A model generated the notes under the pieces. It searched no databases. It was not told the DNA's origin and saw only the letters and a program-made list of their open reading frames with translations. From positions 1 through 64,000 of the forward strand of contig JAJQCQ010000046.1 in the NCBI GenBank assembly GCA_021202635.1: a stretch of DNA of 64,000 nucleotides, in the 5' to 3' direction. The translations under genes were made by a program, and so were the position numbers. The number at the start of each line of letters is the position of its first letter. Within the stretch, counting starts at the first letter, position 1. This document shows, one piece after another, positions 44,002 to 53,836 of the stretch. This DNA is from Lachnospiraceae bacterium. GTDB lineage: Bacteria > Bacillota > Clostridia > Lachnospirales > Lachnospiraceae.

Positions 44002-44751
44002 TTATATTCTCTCCGCAATATGTAGAGCAATTTGGAGTTTATCAAGATTATGGTTTGCATCAGACAATCCGCTTATATCGTAATCCTCTATTGTAAGGAC
44101 ATCACCTGCTGCAAGAAAATCAAATAACTCAAAGCCATAAAAATCGCAAGCCGCCTGTACACCAGCAAGTTCCATCTCTACAGCTATACACCCCTCGCGC
44201 TTTCTCTTTGTTACAAGATTAACGGTTTCTCGATACAAACAGTCCGTTGTCCAAACCCTGCCTTGTACATACGGTATATTCAAACTCGAAAAAATTATTG
44301 CAAGTTTTTCTGAATTTTGAATATCAATATAGTCTCGTGGTTCAGCAAAATAGTACGAAAAACCTTCTCCACGATAGGCCTGAGTTGGAATGATAAATTT
44401 CCCGTCTGTTTTGCTGTTATCCAGGCTACCGCAGGAACCAAACATAATGAATTTGTTAGCCCCCGTCAAATGGCTCACCTCAAGAAGTGTCCCTCCTGCA
44501 AGAGCAGAGCCAACCGGAGTCAGGTAAAATGCAATTTCCTGATTTTTATATGTAAAAGACCAGACAGGGGTTTCTCCATTGCATGCAACCATTTCTGCAA
44601 TTTGTCTGCACTCATATTGTTGAAGTAAATGTTTATATATGTGCTTTGAAAAAATAATGAGACATTTATCAAGCAGCTTTTTCCTTGGTCCATAGAACGC
44701 TTCCAGTGTTACAATAGGTTCACTGTCTCCATCATAAAAGTCGTTTATCAT
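44002..44751 (-). CDS. Nucleoside phosphorylase (PNP/UDP family)
   Basis: 249 aa. FIMFGSCGSLDNSKTDGKFI and VEMELAGVQAACDFYGFELF are the phosphate/ribose-site Gly segment and the M-E-x-x-G base-site motif of uridine/purine phosphorylases. It splits nucleosides with phosphate. ATG 44751 has GAGG; the upstream Met (44784) has a poor SD spacing. Together with the cytidine deaminase upstream on the cargo map it points to nucleoside salvage. Confidence 0.88.
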   Translation of the reverse strand: MINDFYDGDSEPIVTLEAFYGPRKKLLDKCLIIFSKHIYKHLLQQYECRQIAEMVACNGETPVWSFTYKNQEIAFYLTPVGSALAGGTLLEVSHLTGANKFIMFGSCGSLDNSKTDGKFIIPTQAYRGEGFSYYFAEPRDYIDIQNSEKLAIIFSSLNIPYVQGRVWTTDCLYRETVNLVTKRKREGCIAVEMELAGVQAACDFYGFELFDFLAAGDVLTIEDYDISGLSDANHNLDKLQIALHIAERI

Positions 44752-44848
44752 TTTAACCTCACATAAATAGAAGTTGCGCTTCATCCCTGCTCTTTTAATG
44801 TAAATTTGAAACTAAGAATTCCTTTTTTCGCTGAAGCAATCAAAATCA

Positions 44849-45682
44849 TCACTCTGGCAAACCCAGAATCTCGCTAATATTTCGGAATGCAATTCTCTCA
44901 ATCTCCTCGTCAGTAAAATCCATCTGATTCAGGATATCACAATACGTTTCATAAATGTCCTGCGGCTCCACCCCATGTACCTGTGGGTAATCAGTTGCAA
45001 AAATCAGTCTCTTTGCACCGAATTCCCTTAAGATTCGATTCGCCAGCGGAATACCGTAAATCCGTACAAGTTCTGGCAAAAATGTAGAAATATCGACATA
45101 CTCCGAACCCTCAAGTGCATCCTGCCAACGACAGCCTCCCAGATGTGAAATGATAAACGTACCATCCGGAAAGACTCTCGATAGATTATGTATCCGATCC
45201 GGTGCGCACAGTGAAAAATCAGTCCCGCCATACGGATAAGAATGAATCATAATCGGTACATGCAAATCACATGCCTCGCGGACAACCGGCACCATCTCCA
45301 GAGAGTCAATCGGGATGCCAAGATTCGACGGGTGCAACTTCAGGCCTTTCAATCCATATTCCTTCACCGCCTGCTCCAGAGAATAGGGCGCAGTATCATA
45401 GAAGTACCCACCCATAGGAAGGACATCTGCAAATGCAACAAATTTTCCGTCCGAGCCCGCCATCATACTGCCAAGCCACTGATTTGTCCGGCTGCAGTCC
45501 CGATAGTAAGTTGGTCCCTCATTAATCGGGACGAGGAGTGCTTTCTGTACATGATATTTTTCCATCAGTTCCAGATAAACTGTTGGGTCTGCCTGTTTCC
45601 ATACGCCGTCAATCCACTCCAGTGTCTCTGGCGGAACCAGATGCACATGGGCATCTATTTTTTTCACTGTTTTCCAATCCAT
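44849..45682 (-). CDS. Amidohydrolase_2 (ACMSD-like) family protein
   Basis: 277 aa. The metal motif KIDAHVHLVPPE, the lysine-containing GLKGLKLHPSNLG, a His in IMIHSYPYG, ISHLGG and LIFATDYPQVHG are the successive metal and catalytic sites of the TIM-barrel amidohydrolase family. These are decarboxylases or hydrolases of ring or lactone acids; the substrate is unknown. AGGAG precedes the ATG at 45682. Confidence 0.87.
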   Translation of the reverse strand: MDWKTVKKIDAHVHLVPPETLEWIDGVWKQADPTVYLELMEKYHVQKALLVPINEGPTYYRDCSRTNQWLGSMMAGSDGKFVAFADVLPMGGYFYDTAPYSLEQAVKEYGLKGLKLHPSNLGIPIDSLEMVPVVREACDLHVPIMIHSYPYGGTDFSLCAPDRIHNLSRVFPDGTFIISHLGGCRWQDALEGSEYVDISTFLPELVRIYGIPLANRILREFGAKRLIFATDYPQVHGVEPQDIYETYCDILNQMDFTDEEIERIAFRNISEILGLPE

Positions 45683-45813
45683 AATACTCTCCTGATTTAC
45701 AACTTCCGATATGTTGGGCTGTCTTTTCACCTGACTGCTTCAAAGTATATCCGAAGTCCTCCCATAAAGCAATCGGAAAATACATAAGATTTCACAAAAT
45801 ATCAGAAACTGTC

Positions 45814-45882
45814 AGAAAATCCGCACCTTCTGAAAAAATCCCGGATCTGCGAAAAATTCCACAGAAAAGATGCGGATTTTCT
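45814..45882. terminator. Long inverted repeat between amidohydrolase and phage genes
   Basis: AGAAAATCCGCA and TGCGGATTTTCT (12-bp perfect arms) enclose 45 bases that contain an inner TTCTG/CAGAA pair. It probably ends transcription from the tail genes. 45740-45946 holds no gene. Confidence 0.55.
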
Positions 45883-45946
45883 CTAAAATAAATCGAAATC
45901 GCTCTGATCCCCAGCTGCACACACCGCAGAAGGAAAAGCGGGGTTG

Positions 45947-46327
45947 TCATCTCCCGCTCACTTCTGCGAAGTTTTTTTTAGACTCTGCCTCGGTCTGGAT
46001 GTTCAGCCCCCACAGCTTGATGATCTCCGGCAGCACCTGGTAGATGGAAAAGGTATTGAACTCATCCAGCCACTCCTCCGGGGAATCCGGCACCGCCTTC
46101 GGATTCGCATGCTTCGCCATGATATAAGCGATATTCTCAAACATTTCCAGGGAGAACAGATCCAGCCCGAACTCCTTCTCATCTGACTCCCCCACAGCCT
46201 TTTCCAGCAGCCGCAGGTCTTTGTAAATATCCCTCTGGAATTTCAGCCGGTAAATCCGCGGGATCGCCGCGCTGGCCTTGAACACCACATCTTTCCCGTC
46301 AATCTGAATTGTTTTCTTCATCCCCAT
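45947..46327 (-). CDS. Phage tail assembly chaperone
   Basis: 126 aa. It follows the tail-tube gene and has the expected features: a short beta start (IQIDGKDVVFKASAAIPRIY), then helical segments (MFENIAYIMAKHANPKAVPD, EEWLDEFNTFSIYQVLPEII), ending with a charged tail. Chaperones of this kind coat the tape measure in siphophages. No tape measure follows here. GAGG precedes the ATG. Confidence 0.8.
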   Translation of the reverse strand: MGMKKTIQIDGKDVVFKASAAIPRIYRLKFQRDIYKDLRLLEKAVGESDEKEFGLDLFSLEMFENIAYIMAKHANPKAVPDSPEEWLDEFNTFSIYQVLPEIIKLWGLNIQTEAESKKNFAEVSGR

Positions 46328-46362
46328 AAATCATATCCTCCAATCATTGGAAGGCGGCGGGA

Positions 46363-46872
46363 TTAACCCTCGCCGCCCTCGTCCGCAGTCGCTTCCGCCG
46401 CAGCCGTCGGCAGGTACACTGCATCATACCACGCTCCGTACACCGTAGCGTCCGTCGTGTCGCCTGTCTTCGCCTTGACCATGCCGTCCGCCAGGGGCGT
46501 GGCCTTGATCGTCAGCGTCTCCGTCTGCACTTCCTTCGTGTCCTCGTTCGTCTTGCCCTCAATCCCCGGCCTCGACGCGGAACAGTTATACAGCACGTGC
46601 CGGATATGCTTCTGGTCGCCATCGAAGTCAAACAGCAGCGCAAAGGACGCCAGCTCCAGGTCGCCGTCATAGCCCATGTTGTTATTGATCACATAATACG
46701 CCACGCCGTCCGCGTAGAAATTCTCCGGCTCCCCGTTCGCGTCCAGGGAGATGGAAACCGGCCCCGGCAGCGCCACCGGCGTCCCGTAGGACGGGTTTCC
46801 GTCCTCATCCACCGTCAGCACCGCGTAATGTGAATTTTTCAGGTTGAACTTCACCTTGTTATTATCAGCCAT
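46363..46872 (-). CDS. Phage major tail (tube) protein with internal deletion
   Basis: 169 aa. [40 protein letters not shown] and [12 protein letters not shown] fit the tail tube family, with [20 protein letters not shown] near the end. Relatives carry 20-40 more residues between LELA and [10 protein letters not shown], so an in-frame deletion is likely. SD ATACCTCC-complement (GGAGGTAT) precedes the ATG. Part of a three-gene tail relic. Confidence 0.8.
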   Translation of the reverse strand: MADNNKVKFNLKNSHYAVLTVDEDGNPSYGTPVALPGPVSISLDANGEPENFYADGVAYYVINNNMGYDGDLELASFALLFDFDGDQKHIRHVLYNCSASRPGIEGKTNEDTKEVQTETLTIKATPLADGMVKAKTGDTTDATVYGAWYDAVYLPTAAAEATADEGGEG

Positions 46873-46875
46873 CTC

Positions 46876-47271
46876 TTATACCTCCATTTCATAGAGCACC
46901 TCGTACAGCCGCTCACTCTCAATCCATACCTCGCTCTTCTCATAATACAACCCCTGTCCTGTCAGGGCTGCCTCCACTGTTTCCTCCAGTTCCACATCCT
47001 TCTTATCCGTGTACAGTTCCAGATGCAGCACATTGGAAGAAAAGTACACAATCCCGTCCGCCGCAAAATTGTCCGCCGACGAATACAGGATCACTAAGAA
47101 AGGCGGATCCGGGGACTGCGACGTCTCCCGGACCGTCTTCACCGTCCAGCTTTTCTTATATGCCCCGGTCTCCACCGGCGCGTTCGCCTGGATCGGAACT
47201 GCTGTCCGGCTACGAAACCGCTGAAAACATCTCACGATTCGCACCTGCCACAGTCTGCCGCGCGACACCAT
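46876..47271 (-). pseudogene. Fusion relic of an HK97-gp10-like protein and a minor tail component
   Basis: The early frame has QANAPVETGAYKKSWTVKTV, typical of HK97 gp10/neck-tail connector proteins. After RETSQSPD it switches to FLVILYSSADNFAADGIVYF, ELYTDKKDVELEETVEAALT, which belongs to the tail completion (DUF3168-like) protein that normally follows. A deletion fused the two genes in frame. The ORF start at 47271 is not supported by an SD. Confidence 0.65.
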
Positions 47272-47440
47272 AAATCTTATCCTTCATCAAAAAAGCAGCG
47301 GTCATCGGTACTTTCCGATCTTGCCGCTGCTTTTTCCTTACATTGTGACATCCATTGTTACTTTCTTTGCGATATCTATTGTGACATTTACTCATTTATT
47401 AGGCCTGATATTCCTGAATCTGAAACTCGATAAACGATGT

Positions 47441-48556
47441 TCACTCCATTATTTTCCAGTATCCCTTCCTGTCCGAGCCAACACGAACTATAATACCTTT
47501 ATCTTTCAAATTTCTTAGCCTTTTCGTAATGGTAACTCTGCTAACCCCCAATTTCTCAGCAATGTTACTGGTTGTACATGCGGGCTCCTCCACTAACAGT
47601 TTAAGAAGTTCCATTTCCTTATCTGATAATTTTTCTGCTAATTTTTCTGATAACTTTTCTGATAACCTTCCTGTGGTTTCATGTTTTTCCGCATCTTCTT
47701 TCTGTGTTCCTTTGCTGCCATTTTCTCGCATTAACTGCAAATATAAATCACAGGCATTACACAAAACCATAACCCCGCCTGAAAACTCATATTTCGGAAG
47801 TGGACCGCCATACTCTTCGCAGCCTCTCCGTATCTTATCAAATCCGCGTCCCCACGCCTCAATCATTCCGCTTTTAAAAAAGGTATTTGCCAATTTCGGA
47901 TTGTATGGTTTGGAAGAATGCTTTTCAAAAAGCTTTTCCGTAGAATCCAGTTCTTCCGGCATTTTTCCTTCATTCCAGATATACATATGATCTTCGTAGA
48001 CGCTGATCTGAATCGGATTACAACTCTCATATGCCTTGTGGATAACGGCATTAAGCAAAATTTCCCTGCAGGAATCTGGGTGAAAGAAGAATCTTTCTAT
48101 ACGCTGTATCCCCTGATAGGTAATCAGTGCCTTCATGTATTTTGTATAGATCAAATCCATCGTCTTATCAATCTGTTCAATCAGCGGCCCATGAATCTCA
48201 TCCTGATACAGCAAATCTGAATCCGATTCTCCAAAAAAACCAATCTTAATATAAGCTCCGGTAATCCACCTCTCTGGATCCGGATAAAACGCAAGCGCCG
48301 CAGCTCTCGTCAAATATCCGTCATCGTCATACAGACGCAGGTTGTCCATCAGCACATGGTCTGAAACCTTCGTTTCTTCCTCTGTGAGACGTCCCCGCCC
48401 GATTGCCTTCTTTTTAAAAAGCGCAATCGCGCTCTGGCTTAAATCCTCCACCTTCAGCCTCGGAACCGGCATACCATCCCATGTCCTGCCCTGGGCGCGA
48501 AGGATTGCTCGATTTTCTTTCTTGTCACCCAAATTTATATGAAATCTGTTTTCCAA
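47441..48556 (-). pseudogene. AlbA_2/Schlafen-type ATP-binding HTH protein, N-terminus lost
   Basis: The 371-codon frame contains AQGRTWDGMPVPRLKVEDLS, HPDSCREILLNAVIHKAYES (HATPase_c_4), and a C-terminal winged helix TTSNIAEKLGVSRVTITKRL. Between them lies a LSEKLSEKLAEKLSD repeat. The N-terminal AlbA/Schlafen domain is missing; the first 20 codons overlap the cut end of RloB in another frame. Such proteins are regulators or immunity-linked factors. The gene seems joined to RloB by a deletion. Confidence 0.72.
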
Positions 48557-48839
48557 GGCTTGATGCCGCCTTCATGTTGTCCATTGTCTCTATAAACTGT
48601 CTTACATGGACAGGCTCATCGCTTTCGTAATCGGACAGATGCCATATTTCTGTTTTCCCGGTTACTGCCAGCGATTTCGCCCTCTTTAACGGATTCTTCT
48701 GCACCTGAGCATCAAACGAAACTTTGTAATCTGAGTCTGCGCATTCATTAATCCTATCCCTCAGCCAGTCCAGATACCATTTTTCCGTTTCTCCTTCAAC
48801 AGTGAAATAATACTTCTTAGTGGCTTTCCTCTTTATCAC
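48525..48839 (-). pseudogene. rloB: RloB-like (AbiLii-type) nuclease, C-terminally truncated
   Basis: The 104 codons start KKYYFTVEGETEKWYLDWLR, the TOPRIM-like Glu motif of RloB. It goes on to SFDAQVQKNPLKRAKSLAV and stops after SSLGKQISYKFG. Full-length RloB proteins are about 200 aa and carry a second acidic motif (D-x-D) further on, here missing. It begins with GTG overlapping the RloA stop (GTGA). The defence pair is therefore broken at its effector. Confidence 0.75.
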
Positions 48840-50170
48840 TGTTCCGCCTCGCTTTCCCGGTTCATAATCTCCTCAAAAATCGGAGTAAAGTCTATATCCT
48901 TAATTGCACCATATTCACTGACAAAATAGTGCTGCATATAGTCGTCATGTATCCGGACGCCTTTATCGCCGGTCGTACCAAAATCCGACAGGGCATAAAG
49001 AACGCTAAGGTGTGTATCATCATCGCGCTCCACAAACTTAATCTCATCCCTCCTGAGCAGGTTGGAATTAAGGAATATCGGATTATGCGTATTAAATATC
49101 AGCTGCGCATGATGGACGTTGATGTCATCATTATGGAATATATTAATGATGTTCATAAGCGCCATCGGATGAATGGAAGCATCAAATTCATCTACGATTA
49201 AGGTACTCCCTGTCAGGATTGCTTTTATTACCAATGGAAAAATCGTAATAAACCGGATGGTTCCATAGGATTCAAACAGTTCTGCTGCCATTGTTGTAAT
49301 TTTCCGGTTCTCCGCATCCTTGAAGATGGAGCATAGCTTTGCGCCCGAATCATCATCACCTGTGACATATCCGACCGCATTGGAATTAATACCAAACAGT
49401 TCGGCCGCCTGATTGGTCGTTTTCTCAATATATAACGTTGGCTTCTGTGGGTCGGAAAAACGCTTAATCAGCTGCAGGGAATCTGCCCTGCAGATAACCA
49501 TGAACTTATTGGCAAACCATCCCGATATCATCTTCACCAGTTCCCGTGAATACAACAGCTTAAACCCATTCATAAGAAACAGTTCCTCCGGATTCAGGCT
49601 GTCCTTTGCTATTTGGTTAATCCCGTCCATGTTGGAATCCACAGAGGGTGACAAATATTCTCCAATCACGTTCAGATTCCCTACCTCAAGTTCCTCGCCC
49701 CTGTTGAAAATCACCGACTCGTTAATACATAAAATTTCACGAATGATTTTCCTGTCATGCTTATAATCCAAAAATGAACCAATATCCAGGACGATTTCAT
49801 ATCCTACCAGAAGATTATTCTCCATAAAGGTAATGCCAAATTCTACCGGCTGTGTCGACGTAAGTGTATTATTCGGTATAAGCTCCAACGATTCTGCCGC
49901 AGGATTAGGTGACCCCTGCTCTTCTGTATTCCGTATATGGCCTCTGAGGACAATGGAGCGCAGTGTATCCATTGCACCAATCACATTCGATTTGCCTGAT
50001 GCGTTTGGTCCATAAATAACAGAGAAGCTCAGGCTCTTGATTGTTCTTTTTTTGAATTTTGTAATACCCAGGCTATAATCAAGGCCTTTCTGCTTCGGAG
50101 CAGCTTCCATGGAAAGGACCGCCTCTTCCGCAAATGATTTATAATTTTTCATTCTAAACTGCAGCAACAT
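48836..50170 (-). CDS. rloA: RloA-like ATPase (AAA_15/AbiLi type) of an anti-phage pair
   Basis: 444 aa. N-terminal MLLQFRMKNYKSFAEEAVLS, Walker A FSVIYGPNASGKSNVIGAMD, and C-terminal Walker B TGSTLIVDEFDASIHPMALM followed by the His switch LIFNTHNP. This is the OLD/ABC-type ATPase of RloA-RloB, related to AbiL. It would sense phage and control the RloB nuclease. GGAGGAAGG precedes the ATG. The promoter at 50215-50243 is strong. ATPase intact, effector truncated. Confidence 0.88.
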   Translation of the reverse strand: MLLQFRMKNYKSFAEEAVLSMEAAPKQKGLDYSLGITKFKKRTIKSLSFSVIYGPNASGKSNVIGAMDTLRSIVLRGHIRNTEEQGSPNPAAESLELIPNNTLTSTQPVEFGITFMENNLLVGYEIVLDIGSFLDYKHDRKIIREILCINESVIFNRGEELEVGNLNVIGEYLSPSVDSNMDGINQIAKDSLNPEELFLMNGFKLLYSRELVKMISGWFANKFMVICRADSLQLIKRFSDPQKPTLYIEKTTNQAAELFGINSNAVGYVTGDDDSGAKLCSIFKDAENRKITTMAAELFESYGTIRFITIFPLVIKAILTGSTLIVDEFDASIHPMALMNIINIFHNDDINVHHAQLIFNTHNPIFLNSNLLRRDEIKFVERDDDTHLSVLYALSDFGTTGDKGVRIHDDYMQHYFVSEYGAIKDIDFTPIFEEIMNRESEAEQ

Positions 50171-50214
50171 GTTCCTTCCTCCATTCTACAATTATTTTGC
50201 AAAATTGCTGTTAA

Positions 50215-50243
50215 ATTATACCTAATTTCACTCAAAATATCAA
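50215..50243 (-). promoter_or_regulatory. Promoter of rloA
   Basis: TTGATA (50238-50243), a 17-base spacer and TATAAT (50215-50220) on the minus strand, 45 bases before the rloA start. Confidence 0.75.
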
Positions 50244-50367
50244 TCGTACAGTTCTTCATTTTGCGTATATTTCGCAGAATGTTTCATGCTATTGTGAAAT
50301 TCCTTAACTTTTGTCTCTATTAAAACATCAGGTGTACACTCCCGCGATTTATCAATACACGAAGCAA

Positions 50368-50913
50368 TCACGCCTGCAATTTTTCCCATTGTACCCTCGT
50401 AAGAATATTCGTATGCCCCACACGAATTTCATTCATGAGAGGCACTTCCACATCCTCCGTAGTACGGTACCAGGTAAAGCCACATTTTTCCTGCACTCTT
50501 TTTGATTTTTCATTCCCGTCATAATAACCACACCAGATTACAGACATGGAAAGATCCTCAAATCCATGCCAGATTATTTTTCTTGCGGCTTCCGGCATAT
50601 ATCCATTTCCCCAAAACGGTCTGCCAAGCCAATATCCAAGTTCACATTCATCATCCCTGTCTGTCATATCGGTATGACCATTCAGTTTCAGTTCAATGGC
50701 ACCAATCGCCTTATTATCTTGTTTCAGGCAGACTGCATAACACTCTACTCCATTGAGCACATTTTCAATTATGCTTCTGCTTTCCTTGACATCATGGTGC
50801 GGTGGCCATCCAGCAATCGGCCCCACCTGCGGATCACTGGCATACTCATATAAACTCTCGGCATCTGATATATTCCATGGTCTTAAAGTCAGCCTTTCCG
50901 TTTCTAAAATCAT
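50368..50913 (-). CDS. GNAT acetyltransferase, RimJ/RimL type
   Basis: 181 aa. ILETERLTLRPWNISDAESL is the characteristic start of Acetyltransf_3 proteins. The acetyl-CoA site is ECELGYWLGRPFWGNGYMPE, then ARKIIWHGFEDLSMSVIWCG and SKRVQEKCGFTWY. It acetylates N-termini of proteins or small amines. AGGAAGG precedes the ATG. Monocistronic. Confidence 0.9.
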   Translation of the reverse strand: MILETERLTLRPWNISDAESLYEYASDPQVGPIAGWPPHHDVKESRSIIENVLNGVECYAVCLKQDNKAIGAIELKLNGHTDMTDRDDECELGYWLGRPFWGNGYMPEAARKIIWHGFEDLSMSVIWCGYYDGNEKSKRVQEKCGFTWYRTTEDVEVPLMNEIRVGHTNILTRVQWEKLQA

Positions 50914-51058
50914 CCGTATCCTTCCTCATACTCCAATTTATTCGGTCTCAAATCCACAATTATAATTATATCATTATCCAATAACCATTGGATTTCTACA
51001 TCAGTTAACCAATACTTGTCTTGCCTTTTGGGATGCCAATCCCTTCTACACATCAAAT

Positions 51059-52430
51059 TTATAGCATTTTAAAATACTTCAACGCCTCCGTAATCGTCGC
51101 CTCTTTCTCCGGCGGACACTTCGGTTGTCTGGAATCCTCGCTTTTCGGTTTGTTGTAGCACTCCCGCTCGATGATTCCATACTTCTGCTTGACCTGCGCG
51201 ATATAAAGATTGCTGACCTTAAATCCGCTATGTTCCAGGACATATGCCTTAATTTCCTCATAAGTTGCTTTCTTCTCTGCCGCCGTCACATCCATCTCAT
51301 CCATGTGCAATTCTACTTCTATATGATGCTTTGAACAAAGTTTGGACAATAAGCATACCGTCTCGACTGTATTTTCTTCGGGCAACCACATTTCCCTGCT
51401 TTCATGTCCGTCATAATACACTGGAAACGTAAGAATTATACGCCTGATAATCCGTCCAGTATCAGTTCTCTCCGGATACAACTCAATCGACTCGATGAGG
51501 GTGCCCATGAATTCTTTCTTCTCGGCATCCATCATCTTCTCGTATATATTATCATAATCCAGAAGAATTTTGTACAGCTCTTTTGTATTGATCTGATTCT
51601 CGTAGGAAGCAGTAATCTTCGCACTGGTTTCTTCAATCGCCTCCTCAAGTCCGGATATTCTGTCGTACAGGTTATCCAGCCGGTCCTGCATATCCTGAAA
51701 TTTCTGGTCATAATGTTTGTCGTTCACATCCATGCGGTCCATCATCTGCAGGAGCTTTGTTTTTGCACCCTGTACCTGCTGCAGCTGTCCTCTCAGCTGC
51801 TCCCGCTCTGTTTCCAGTGCCGACACACCCACCTTTTCACCAAGCTTATCCTGCACATATTCCCTGAACTCGTCATTGGAGATCATGTAGCGGATGAAAT
51901 TCACAACCTCCGCATTAAAAGCCTCCTGATTTAAAGCGGGCTTGTAATCACAGATTCTTCCATCCTCCAGATTTTTCCGGTGATGGCAACGGTAAAAAAA
52001 CGTGTCCGTATACTCGCCGGTGCTCTTGTTCTTCCGTCTTCGTACTGTTCCTGTCATCCCGCCGCCGCACTGCGGACATTTGATGATCCCGGAAAGAATG
52101 TGTTCGTGATCCAGGCTGTGCGTCTTCACCCACTTGACTCCCGTCTTTTCCCGCTTCATCCGGGCGGCCTCCCAGGTATCCATGTCAATAATCGCATCAT
52201 GGATCCCGTCCGCCAGCAGGAATTCCTCCTGCTGTACTCTCCGGTACACATCCCTTGTCCCCTTTACCTTCTCCGTAGAGCTTTTTCCGTAGGCAATCTT
52301 TCCTATATAAACAGGATTATCTAAAATCCTTACAATCAGGCTCCGGGAAAAATAATTCAGCTCTCGCCCACGGACTTTTTTCTTTGTATTTCCTGATTTG
52401 CGAGCTCGCTAAACTCACAAACTTTCACTT
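51059..52430 (-). pseudogene. Large serine recombinase, catalytic domain missing
   Basis: From 52249 the frame has a zinc ribbon (IIKCPQCGGGMTGTVRRRKN, FYRCHHRKN), a long coiled-coil (EREQLRGQLQQVQGAKTKLL; MQDRLDNLYDRISGLEEAIE) and a DUF4368-type C-terminus. Upstream, a one-base loss in an A-run near 52380 separates RGRELNYFSRSLIVRILDNP from ELANQEIQRKK. The N-terminal resolvase domain with the Ser nucleophile is absent. It ends in an unusual tail (KATYEEIKAYVLEHSGFKVS, then LYIAQVKQKYGIIERECYNK). It is the only integrase-type remnant here. Confidence 0.8.
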
Positions 52431-52498
52431 TCCCACTTGTGCGTTACTGACAAAAATAAGGCCAGAGGCACAAAATCAGCCCCTGGCACAAGCAAAAA

Positions 52499-53587
52499 TT
52501 ATTTCTCCACGCATTCATTCTTTTCTGCAGCTTCAAGTTCTCTCAGGACCTCATCACCATATTTCTGAACCATTCTCGCCACAAACGTGTATGGCTGTTT
52601 CAGAAGCTCTGCACCTTTCTGGACGGAGATTTCATTCTCACTCACCGCACGCAGGACCAGCTGCAGAAACAGCGTCGGCTCCTCTCTTTCAATACGCACC
52701 GGCTCATTCTTTTTCCATCCGCATTTGCCCGCTTTGATATAAAAATCCTTCTCCACACTGCTGTTAATAATACCACAGAGAGCAGCACGCTTCACCAACA
52801 GGTACATGGAGATGCCGTACTCCTTACAGATCAGTGTCATATCCTTCGTAACCGCACTCCTGCGGATCCCCAGCTCACGCTTTGCATCCTCCGCCGGGAA
52901 TAAAAACGCGCCGCTGATTGCCGTAACCATCGCCTCAATATCCTTCTCTACCATATCCACCGGCCAGATAAAGATAAAATGAGCCATCTCATGCGCAATC
53001 GTAGAGCGGATCCGCTCCGGCGTCATATTCTGGTTGATGATCATATACGGCCTGTCATTCACCAACCCGTTCATCCCGGAAAACGCATCATTATCAATGT
53101 CGCAGAAATACACCAGAATCCCTTTATTCTCCAACAGCTCCACCAGATTCCCCACCGGACCGAATTCTGCGATTCCAAGATATCTCCGCATAGCAACAGC
53201 GTCCTGCTCCGGATCCTCGTGCAGTTCCACCCTGTGGCTGTCCGGCGCATCCGGCAGCACTTCGCCCCCAAGGATATCCACCGTCTGGTAAAAACGGTTC
53301 AGATACTCCTCCACGGACGCCTTGATGTACTCCTGCTGCTTCTCCGGCAGCTTGCTGTTCTTGCGGAACTCCCCGTGCGTAAATACCAGGTTCTCATCCC
53401 GGTTCACAAGGAAATCCGAAACCCGTACATCAAGAGCCTTCGCCAGAGACTTGATCACATCCATCCCCGGCTTCCTCTCGCCTTCTTCATAATAGGTAAT
53501 TGACATCGGACTGACGCCCACCAAAGAGGCCAGTTCCTTCTTCGTCATGTTCTTTTTCAGACGATAAAATTTCAAATTCTTATGAAA
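52499..53587 (-). CDS. XRE regulator with ImmA/IrrE metallopeptidase domain
   Basis: 362 aa. Residues 1-60 are an XRE HTH (NLKFYRLKKNMTKKELASLV, SPMSITYYEEGERKPGMDVI). The middle domain has the zinc motif IRSTIAHEMAHFIFIWPVD and an acidic residue later (FLFPAEDAK). This is the ImmA-type anti-repressor/repressor fusion of mobile elements, where the protease cleaves a repressor after damage. ATG 53587 lies just beyond hairpin element E4. Monocistronic. Confidence 0.9.
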   Translation of the reverse strand, partial: FHKNLKFYRLKKNMTKKELASLVGVSPMSITYYEEGERKPGMDVIKSLAKALDVRVSDFLVNRDENLVFTHGEFRKNSKLPEKQQEYIKASVEEYLNRFYQTVDILGGEVLPDAPDSHRVELHEDPEQDAVAMRRYLGIAEFGPVGNLVELLENKGILVYFCDIDNDAFSGMNGLVNDRPYMIINQNMTPERIRSTIAHEMAHFIFIWPVDMVEKDIEAMVTAISGAFLFPAEDAKRELGIRRSAVTKDMTLICKEYGISMYLLVKRAALCGIINSSVEKDFYIKAGKCGWKKNEPVRIEREEPTLFLQLVLRAVSENEISVQKGAELLKQPYTFVARMVQKYGDEVLRELEAAEKNECVEK

Positions 53588-53601
53588 CATCTCACCACTC
53601 T

Positions 53602-53690
53602 CCGCTGCCGCTCCGGTCGTTGCTAAACGTCTGCCACTGGCAGACAGCAACGGTCGGCGCTAAACGGACATCCACTGGATGTCCAGCGCC
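53602..53690 (+). repeat. Hairpin element E4 (two tandem units)
   Basis: Unit 1 (53619-53651): GTTGCT-AAAC-GTCTGCC-ACT-GGCAGAC-AGCAAC. Unit 2 (53656-53690): GGCGCT-AAAC-GGACATCC-ACT-GGATGTCC-AGCGCC. Both follow (C)GGTC. The AAAC, CCACTGG and AGC positions are constant; all paired positions that change do so on both sides. It lies 15 bases upstream of the XRE-ImmA start. Confidence 0.85.
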
Positions 53691-53760
53691 CCTTCTTGTT
53701 TATATTATATCAGTTTTTAGAGAAAAATAAACAGGTTTTATGTACGATTCCAATAAAAAT

Positions 53761-53801
53761 AAGGCCTGCCAGCACATCTCAAACGAGACAGCCGACAGGC
53801 C
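53761..53801. terminator. T-type hairpin repeat, copy T2
   Basis: GGCCTG pairs with CAGGCC around CACATCTCAAACGAGACAGC. It ends the GyrI-like gene (minus strand). Confidence 0.75.
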
Positions 53802-53836
53802 ACGCCACTTAGATATCTAATTTAACACATGTTATG

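Noticed and set aside
53619..53690. E4 as an intrinsic terminator or attC-like cassette site
   Set aside because: No T-run follows and the stems lack the R/L box order of attC. Covarying copies elsewhere favour a repeat element.
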